From Kiritimatiellia bacterium (GTDB lineage: Bacteria; Verrucomicrobiota; Kiritimatiellia; RFP12; UBA1067): a DNA stretch of 11,430 nt. Positions 1-4,764 of this stretch are shown piece after piece. A model generated the notes under the pieces. It saw nothing but the letters and a program-made list of their open reading frames with translations. It had not been told where the DNA came from and made no database searches. Position numbers and translations under genes: made by a program. The first letter of the stretch is position 1. Each line of letters starts with the position of its first letter. The stretch spans positions 1 through 11,430 of the forward strand of contig JAFVCR010000002.1 in assembly GCA_017479035.1 (NCBI GenBank), given 5' to 3'.

Positions 1-59
1 ATAGACTGCATGTTCGATCCGGATCCCGACCCCAACACTCCAAGTTTCAACGTTGCCAT
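1..59 (-). CDS. purN: Phosphoribosylglycinamide formyltransferase (PurN), N-terminal fragment cut by the window edge
   Basis: Only 19 complete codons are visible, starting at ATG 59-57 and running off the left edge. They read MATLKLGVLGSGSGSNMQS. This is a first beta strand followed by the glycine/serine-rich GSGSNMQ loop. In PurN-type 10-formyltetrahydrofolate-dependent GAR transformylases the matching N-terminal 'GxGSNLQ' loop binds the phosphate of the glycinamide ribonucleotide. The start is supported by a GAGG seven bases upstream of the ATG, lying just after the nitroreductase stop codon (9-bp gap), so translation is probably coupled. PurN would carry out the third step of de novo purine synthesis in the cytoplasm. 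The call rests on a short but characteristic motif. Another formyltransferase-fold protein is possible, and the rest of the gene would settle it. Confidence 0.7.
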   Translation of the reverse strand, partial: MATLKLGVLGSGSGSNMQS

Positions 60-68
60 TGCCTCACC

Positions 69-656
69 TCACAATATCGCAAGTTTCTCCGCCACCGCCG
101 CATGCTGCGGTTCCTTCGGTACTACCGCGCCTTTGCCCAGCGCAAGCACCGCAAGCACGATCTCTCCATCCGGCACGGCGAAATTCTTTCGCACGGCAGC
201 CTCGTCGCGTATGCCCATAATTAGCGTATCCCATCCACGGTTTCGCGCCGCCAAAATAAAATACGCCGTGGCGATTCCTGCATCGTACGCTCCCCAAAGT
301 TCGCCAGCCTCGTTCACTGGCTTTCCGCCATCGTCGAACCCGCTCTTCGACTTCTCGAACGTAACCGCCACTAGCGCGGATGCATCCTCGGCGCGCTCGC
401 GGTTGAACTGCGCGAGCGCAAGCACCGCCCGCTCACGCGCCTCCTTTGTCAGCGCAACCCTGTAGTGCGTGGGTTCGCCATTCTTCCAACTGGGAGCCTG
501 CAACGCATCCTCTACTATGTCGGCGATCTCCCCCTCCGTGATCTCCGCCGCCACATACTTGCGCAAACTTCTGCGCACCTTGATTATCTCCGCAAACGAC
601 ATGTTCGCCTTTGCCGCGCGTTCCGCCGCGCCCGTATCGAAACCACTTGCGTCCAT
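69..656 (-). CDS. Nitroreductase-family FMN-dependent oxidoreductase
   Basis: A 195-residue protein, the usual size for single-domain nitroreductases, which bind FMN and use NAD(P)H to reduce nitro groups, quinones or related acceptors. The family's N-terminal FMN-phosphate motif is visible as VRRSLRKY (residues about 27-34). It is followed by the helix ending in QAPSWKNGEPTHYRV, where a conserved Pro-Ser-x-x-N segment contacts the flavin. Near the C-terminus, GWDTLIMG and the 'VPDGEIVLAVLALGKG' strand-loop match the typical end of the fold. The real substrate cannot be read from sequence. The start was set at ATG 656 because its A is also the last base of the ligA stop (TGATG) and a GGAGG lies nine bases upstream (666-670). 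GTG at 659 is an in-frame alternative. A later ATG at 602, just before the conserved helix, lacks a clear ribosome binding site. There is no signal peptide, so it is cytoplasmic. Confidence 0.9.
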   Translation of the reverse strand: MDASGFDTGAAERAAKANMSFAEIIKVRRSLRKYVAAEITEGEIADIVEDALQAPSWKNGEPTHYRVALTKEARERAVLALAQFNRERAEDASALVAVTFEKSKSGFDDGGKPVNEAGELWGAYDAGIATAYFILAARNRGWDTLIMGIRDEAAVRKNFAVPDGEIVLAVLALGKGAVVPKEPQHAAVAEKLAIL

Positions 657-2644
657 CACACTGTTCCTCCGAATCTTTCGATGAATTCATCCTCTGTCAA
701 AATCTTTATGCCGAGTTCTCGCGCCTTTTTGTTCTTGCCCGACTGCGATGCAGCATTGTTGTTTACGAGGTAATCCGTCGCGCTCGACACCGCCGATGCC
801 ATCTTCCCTCCCTGCGACTCGATGTATTTTTTCAACTCGGCGCGATTCTTGAACTTTGCAAGATCGCCCGTCGCCACGAACGTCAACCCCGCGCACGTCC
901 CTTCCACCGCTGCGGCAACCTCGTCCTGCGGCTCGATCTCGCGCAGCAGATCGTCAATCGCCACGCGATTTTCCTCATCCCTGCACCATGTCACGAACTG
1001 CTCGCTTATTACAGGGCCGATGTCCTCCACTGCCGCGAACCGCTCTGCCGCATCCGGCTCATCCGCAGCCTCCAGCAACTTGCGCAGATTGCCATCCGCC
1101 GCACCCAAAAGTTTGCGCGCCACCTCGCGCCCACATTGCGGTATGGATAGTGCCGTCAACACCTGCGCTGCGCTGCGCTTCCGCGCATTCGCCAAAGCCG
1201 CCACGATATTGTCCGCGCTTTTCGCCCCGAAACCTTCCATAGCGGCAATCTCGTCGCGATGCCGCCCCAGCCTAAACACATCGCCAAACGTCTTCACGAA
1301 TCCCGCATCGATGAATTTCGCAAGCGTTTCCGCCGCAAGCCCGTCTATATCCATGCCTATCTTCGACACGAACCTAACGAACTTGCGCAACTCCCTTGCA
1401 GGACATCTCGCATTCGTGCAGACCAGTTTCTTCGTGCCGCTCTCCGCCAGTGCTATTTCCGTTTTCGCGCCGCACACTGGGCACGTCTCCGGCGGCGAGA
1501 ACACTCCTTCTTTTCTTTCCACTGCCACGACCTTGGGGATGATCTTGTTCGCCTTGATCACATCGATCACCGTCCCCGCGCCGCCTATGCCAAGCCTCTC
1601 GCATTCGCTGACGTTGTGCAGCGTCGCGCGCCGCACAAGCGTCCCCTCGAGTTCCACCGGCTTGAACACCGCAACAGGCGCAATGCAACTCACCGCGCAC
1701 TGCCACTCCACCGCCTCCAATGTTGTCCGTGCGGTTTCGTCCTGCCATTTGAACGCCAATCCTGCGCGTTCGGCATGATGCTGCGTCACCGCGCCTCCGG
1801 CGGCATACACGCTGTCGTCGTATGCCACCACAAGCCCGTCAACGGGGAACGGGCACTTCCCGCTCTGCACTTTGTCCGTCCACCTGTCTATGCAATCTTT
1901 TATCTTGTCCCTGTCCGGCGAGGAGATTCTCTCCCGCTCTACCGTTTTGAATCCGAGCTCATCGAGCCAATCCATCCGCTCGCCCCACGAAACGATTTCC
2001 TTTGCCGCATGCACCAGCGTAAACGCATTCCACTGTATCTTGCGGCGCTTTATCTCCTCTATGTCCTTCAACGCCAGCGAACCGCTTGCTAGATTGCGCG
2101 GATTGGCATATTCTTCGCTGGACGATGCGGCGAACGCCTCAAAGTCCGCATACGAAATCACCGCCTCTCCGCGCACTACCACGCGCCCCTTCTCCGCAAT
2201 CGTCTTTGGGATATTTCCAATGGCGTCTGCCAGATGCGTTATGTTCGTGCCAGTCTTCCCGTCCCCGCGCGTCAACAGCCTAACAAGCCTCCCGCCATCG
2301 TATGTGGCCACAAGCGTAAGCCCGTCTAGTTTCCAGCTTATCCATATGTCGCGCCCGCCAGCCCACTTCGCAACATCCGCCACCGCTTTCGTCTTCGCAA
2401 GCGAAAGCGCGGCGAACTCGTGCTGCTCCTTCGCTCCCTGCACCGCATTCGCTTCGGACACTTTGGCCGTTGGCGATCCTTCAAGCACTATGCCGGACTC
2501 CTTTTCAAGCAGTTTGAGCCTGTCGAACAGGGCATCCCATTCGTAGTCCGTCATCAACTCCGCCTTGCCGCCGTAGTATGCCTTCGACGCAGCGTCCAAC
2601 CGCGAGATTATATCCCGCATTTCTATTTCCATCAATTCCATCAT
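656..2644 (-). CDS. ligA: NAD-dependent DNA ligase LigA, divergent (accessory-like) type
   Basis: A 662-residue NAD+-dependent DNA ligase that seals 5'-phosphate/3'-hydroxyl nicks in replication and repair. Domains in order: a short Ia-like helical segment with the YY...DYEWD motif that binds NMN (about 23-37); the adenylation domain with KLDG (K105 is the AMP-accepting lysine), RGDGKTGTNIT (126-136), VRGE (157-160), NPRN (181-184), VDGLVV (258-263) and AFKW (287-290); an OB fold with PVAVFKPVELEGTLVRRATLHN (about 333-354); a four-cysteine zinc finger (C388, C391, C409, C414); helix-hairpin-helix repeats (about 440-580); and a C-terminal BRCT domain (about 585-660). All core catalytic motifs are present. 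The sequence around K105 (ISWKLDGLTLV) and the 'LSLAKTK' segment differ from housekeeping LigA and recall a second-copy ligase clade I remember from Firmicutes. Start choice is uncertain: ATGs at 2644, 2641, 2632 and 2620 are all in frame and none has a strong ribosome binding site. The stop overlaps the nitroreductase start. Confidence 0.95.
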   Translation of the reverse strand: MMELMEIEMRDIISRLDAASKAYYGGKAELMTDYEWDALFDRLKLLEKESGIVLEGSPTAKVSEANAVQGAKEQHEFAALSLAKTKAVADVAKWAGGRDIWISWKLDGLTLVATYDGGRLVRLLTRGDGKTGTNITHLADAIGNIPKTIAEKGRVVVRGEAVISYADFEAFAASSSEEYANPRNLASGSLALKDIEEIKRRKIQWNAFTLVHAAKEIVSWGERMDWLDELGFKTVERERISSPDRDKIKDCIDRWTDKVQSGKCPFPVDGLVVAYDDSVYAAGGAVTQHHAERAGLAFKWQDETARTTLEAVEWQCAVSCIAPVAVFKPVELEGTLVRRATLHNVSECERLGIGGAGTVIDVIKANKIIPKVVAVERKEGVFSPPETCPVCGAKTEIALAESGTKKLVCTNARCPARELRKFVRFVSKIGMDIDGLAAETLAKFIDAGFVKTFGDVFRLGRHRDEIAAMEGFGAKSADNIVAALANARKRSAAQVLTALSIPQCGREVARKLLGAADGNLRKLLEAADEPDAAERFAAVEDIGPVISEQFVTWCRDEENRVAIDDLLREIEPQDEVAAAVEGTCAGLTFVATGDLAKFKNRAELKKYIESQGGKMASAVSSATDYLVNNNAASQSGKNKKARELGIKILTEDEFIERFGGTV
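666..670 (-). promoter_or_regulatory. Shine-Dalgarno site of the nitroreductase gene, inside the end of ligA
   Basis: The minus strand reads GGAGG nine bases before ATG 656 and six before GTG 659. It lies within the last ligA codons and supports translational coupling across the TGATG junction. Confidence 0.7.
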
Positions 2645-2716
2645 GGCTTTTGCATCGATACTCTATCAAATTCCCGCGTTTATCGCAACCAAGAAATACG
2701 CCCCATGATGGAATTG
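2633..2716 (-). promoter_or_regulatory. 14-bp perfect inverted repeat that would pair over the ligA start codon
   Basis: The arms are at 2703-2716 and 2633-2646. In a transcript reading through from the upstream gene, CAATTCCATCATGG (2716-2703) is the exact complement of CCATGATGGAATTG (2646-2633), with a 56-base loop. The second arm contains the first two ligA ATG codons (2644 and 2641). Pairing would hide them from ribosomes. The repeat itself is seen directly; the regulatory role is inference. Confidence 0.5.
2660..2688 (-). promoter_or_regulatory. Candidate promoter for ligA
   Basis: The minus strand shows TTGCGA (2688-2683) and TAGAGT (2665-2660) separated by 17 bp. Each matches the sigma-70-type consensus at four of six positions. 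Predicted initiation would fall around 2653, giving a very short leader that lacks the upstream arm of the inverted repeat. The match is weak and could be chance. Confidence 0.3.
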
Positions 2717-2720
2717 CCCA

Positions 2721-2735
2721 CGCCGCATGGCGGCG
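2721..2735 (-). terminator. GC-rich stem-loop after the GDPD stop codon (possible weak terminator or processing hairpin)
   Basis: CGCCGC-ATG-GCGGCG forms a perfect 6-bp stem with a 3-base loop, about 20 bases after the stop of the phosphodiesterase gene. No run of T follows it on the minus strand, so it is not a classical intrinsic terminator. It could protect the 3' end of the upstream message or cause a partial stop. A second, weaker pairing (TTGCC 2714-2718 with GGCAA 2744-2748) would enclose it. Confidence 0.35.
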
Positions 2736-2754
2736 CAGGTTTCGGCAAGCCGGG

Positions 2755-3573
2755 TCAGTCGGTTTGGCGTTCGCCGCGCTTGAGGTATTCGTCCAGCTGT
2801 TTTTGCGCACAGTTGGTGGTGACGCTTTGCGCGCCTGCCGCGAATGCTGCAAGCGTGTGTTCCAGCCTGTCGCACGTCCATACGTGCAGCTCAAAACCGG
2901 CATCGCGCAGCGTTTGCGCATATTCTCCGGTGACGGTGTTCGCATCGAACCACACGTCAAGCCCGTCTATCCCTAGCGTGCGCAATTTCGCCACCGCTTC
3001 GCCGGCGTCTATTTCACCGGCAAGCAGAAACACCTTGTAATCCGGGAATGTCTCTTTCAGCCGTTTGCAGACATCTTCACTGAAACTTATGAAAAGCATA
3101 TTCGCCGCACTTGCAGCATTCTGCGCATCGATGGCCTTTTTTATATAGGGGATTATTTCACATCCGGTCTTGACCTCCAGATAGATGTAGCGGCCGTCCC
3201 GTGCAAGCGGCAGTATTTCCTCCAGAAGAGCCGGCCTCACTCCGCGCCATTTTTCACCCTTCCATGCACCTGCATCAACCTTGGAGACGACCTCCTCCCA
3301 CGATGCATCGCAGCAGTCCATGTCGATGCCCGTCGTGCGCTTAAGATTCCTGTCGTGGAAACTGAACACCCTGCCGTCGCTTGAAAGATACACGTCGCAT
3401 TCAAAACCGAATCCGCGCTCCACCGCCATGCGATACGCCACCAGCGTGTTTTCCGGCGCATCGAAGGACTCTCCCCTGTGCGCGATAAGCGTATCGTATG
3501 CGGGATGCGCCGCATGCGCTCCCGTCGCCGCGCACGCACCGGCTATGATCAATATCTTCACAATGCTTTTCAT
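2755..3573 (-). CDS. Secreted glycerophosphodiester phosphodiesterase-family protein
   Basis: A 272-residue protein with a signal peptide: MKSIVK, then a hydrophobic stretch and a likely cut at AHA|AH near residue 21-22. The mature part is a GDPD-type TIM barrel. Family motifs are in place: catalytic HRG (H32-R33) followed by the PENT motif (40-43), metal ligands in ECD (E58, D60), the second catalytic histidine in FHD (H73), and LEVK in the middle of the barrel. The C-terminal strand WTCDRLEHTLAAFAAGAQSVTTN matches the usual 'W..n......l...G.d.i.TD' ending. Such enzymes cut glycerophosphodiesters to glycerol-3-phosphate and an alcohol, here probably in the periplasm; the true substrate may differ. 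The start was set at ATG 3573 because it gives the signal peptide and leaves a 20-bp gap after the regulator. A longer in-frame opening to 3684 lies inside the regulator gene. The only ribosome-site candidate is a weak AAAGG, rather far upstream. Confidence 0.92.
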   Translation of the reverse strand: MKSIVKILIIAGACAATGAHAAHPAYDTLIAHRGESFDAPENTLVAYRMAVERGFGFECDVYLSSDGRVFSFHDRNLKRTTGIDMDCCDASWEEVVSKVDAGAWKGEKWRGVRPALLEEILPLARDGRYIYLEVKTGCEIIPYIKKAIDAQNAASAANMLFISFSEDVCKRLKETFPDYKVFLLAGEIDAGEAVAKLRTLGIDGLDVWFDANTVTGEYAQTLRDAGFELHVWTCDRLEHTLAAFAAGAQSVTTNCAQKQLDEYLKRGERQTD

Positions 3574-3593
3574 ATCAAGATTTTTGCCTTTGT

Positions 3594-4745
3594 CTATTTG
3601 TTTTTCTTTCGGAATTCCCTCATTGAACATCCGTATTTGCGCCGGAAGCATTCCTTTGAATTGGCGATGCTGCCAAAACCGCAATCCAACGCAAGGCGCT
3701 CTACAGGCTCATCGGTAGCCAACAGCCGTTTTGCGATTTCCTCCAACCGCCGTTCGGTGATGGCATTGTTGATGGAAGTCTTCTGCAGCCTGCGGAAGTA
3801 CCTGTCCGCAAGCGAGCGCGACACCTTGAGATGCCGCACCACGTCCGAAACCGTTATCCCTTCCGTGGCGAACGCATTGATGTATGCAACCGCTTTCTGC
3901 ACCATCTTGCCCGCACTCGAAAACGGCATCGTGGTCTCGCGCTGCACCACCTTGCGCACGCCGAAAAGCGTTTCGCGCCTAGGTTTGTGCGCGGCGGAAC
4001 GCATCATCGCATCTAAAATCTCCGCGCCGCGATACCCCGCCTCCTCGAACTCCAGCGCGATGGACGACAGCGTGGGAGAGGTGTTGAGGCATACGACTTC
4101 GTCGTCGTCCACGCCGAGGATCGCAACTTCCGAAGGTATCTCAAGATCCGCCCTGCGGCAAATGTGCAGCACTTCAAGTGCGCGATCGTCGTTGGCGGCG
4201 AACACCGCGCACGGCTTCGGGAGGGACGAGAGAATCTCGATGAACTGCGCATCCGGCGTGCCGCCAGGCACGACAGCAGGCTCCGGCAGACCTTTTTCGC
4301 GGAGATACGCCCGGAACGCCTTGCCTCGATCCAACGCCCACCAGCATTCCGCGCGATCCGGCGTGAAGACGTAGGAACGGTAAACTCCCTGCGACAGAAA
4401 CGAATCCGCCGCGGCACGCGCCACGGCCGCATTGTCGTTCGATACGAACGCTATGTTCTTGCGGCGGCGAGCCACCGCGCTCCGGGCGGAATCGAGAACC
4501 ACAGTAGGTATGTCGCACTGCGATATTATGCCTTCCGCCACGAGAGACTCCTCCATCGCGAACACTATGCCGTCCACCCCGCTTGCCAACGCCGTTGCAA
4601 CGACCGCCTCCGTGCAGTCGTAGCACGTGCGCACCGGGATCAATTCCCAAGGGTGGTGGTGCTTGGCGAGAAAACGCGTAATGCCCGCGAAACGCTGCAT
4701 TCCCGCAGGCACGGCCATGTTCATTATCACAAGCACCGTCTTCAT
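3594..4745 (-). CDS. XylR-type transcriptional regulator: LacI-like sugar-sensing domain fused to an AraC DNA-binding domain
   Basis: A 383-residue cytoplasmic regulator. Residues about 1-280 resemble the periplasmic-binding-protein fold used as a sensor in LacI-family proteins and in E. coli XylR. Visible pieces are an N-terminal strand with a short RFAGITRFL helix, 'GVDGIVFAM', 'FVSNDNAAVARAAADSFLSQG', 'AVFAANDDRALEVL' (181-194) and 'VAILGVDDDEVVCLNTSPTLSSI' (207-229), where family members contact the sugar. Residues about 285-383 form an AraC domain with two helix-turn-helix units (ITVSDVVRHLKVSRSLADRYF, about 297-317, and the second ending in GFGSIANSKECFRRKYGCSMREFR). The length and order match XylR-type activators, which respond to an imported sugar. 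It sits between the hydrolase gene (19-bp gap) and the phosphodiesterase gene (20-bp gap), so it is probably the local and autoregulating control protein. The inducer cannot be told from sequence. The ribosome binding site is weak. Confidence 0.92.
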   Translation of the reverse strand: MKTVLVIMNMAVPAGMQRFAGITRFLAKHHHPWELIPVRTCYDCTEAVVATALASGVDGIVFAMEESLVAEGIISQCDIPTVVLDSARSAVARRRKNIAFVSNDNAAVARAAADSFLSQGVYRSYVFTPDRAECWWALDRGKAFRAYLREKGLPEPAVVPGGTPDAQFIEILSSLPKPCAVFAANDDRALEVLHICRRADLEIPSEVAILGVDDDEVVCLNTSPTLSSIALEFEEAGYRGAEILDAMMRSAAHKPRRETLFGVRKVVQRETTMPFSSAGKMVQKAVAYINAFATEGITVSDVVRHLKVSRSLADRYFRRLQKTSINNAITERRLEEIAKRLLATDEPVERLALDCGFGSIANSKECFRRKYGCSMREFRKKNK

Positions 4746-4764
4746 AGATCAATCCGCACAGGTT

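Larger units (their letters stand above)
2645..2754 (-). other. 110-bp intergenic gap between the GDPD gene and ligA
   Basis: This is the largest gap in the window. On the minus strand it holds, in order, a GC-rich stem-loop, one arm of a 14-bp inverted repeat whose partner covers the ligA start, a weak -35/-10 pair, and a four-codon reading frame (ATG 2655-2653, MQKP, stop 2643-2641) that overlaps the first ligA ATG as ATGA. No protein-coding gene of convincing size is seen in it. Confidence 0.7.

Noticed and set aside
1259..2092. A 277-codon plus-strand open frame inside ligA
   Set aside because: The minus-strand ligase accounts for the whole stretch with every family motif. The plus-strand product has composition typical of a shadow frame.
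2505..2960. A 151-codon minus-strand frame bridging the gap between the phosphodiesterase gene and ligA
   Set aside because: It overlaps both real genes in another frame, shows no domain and begins inside the phosphodiesterase gene.
3574..3684. A 37-residue N-terminal extension of the phosphodiesterase
   Set aside because: It lies inside the regulator gene and would bury the signal peptide. ATG 3573 gives a normal exported protein.
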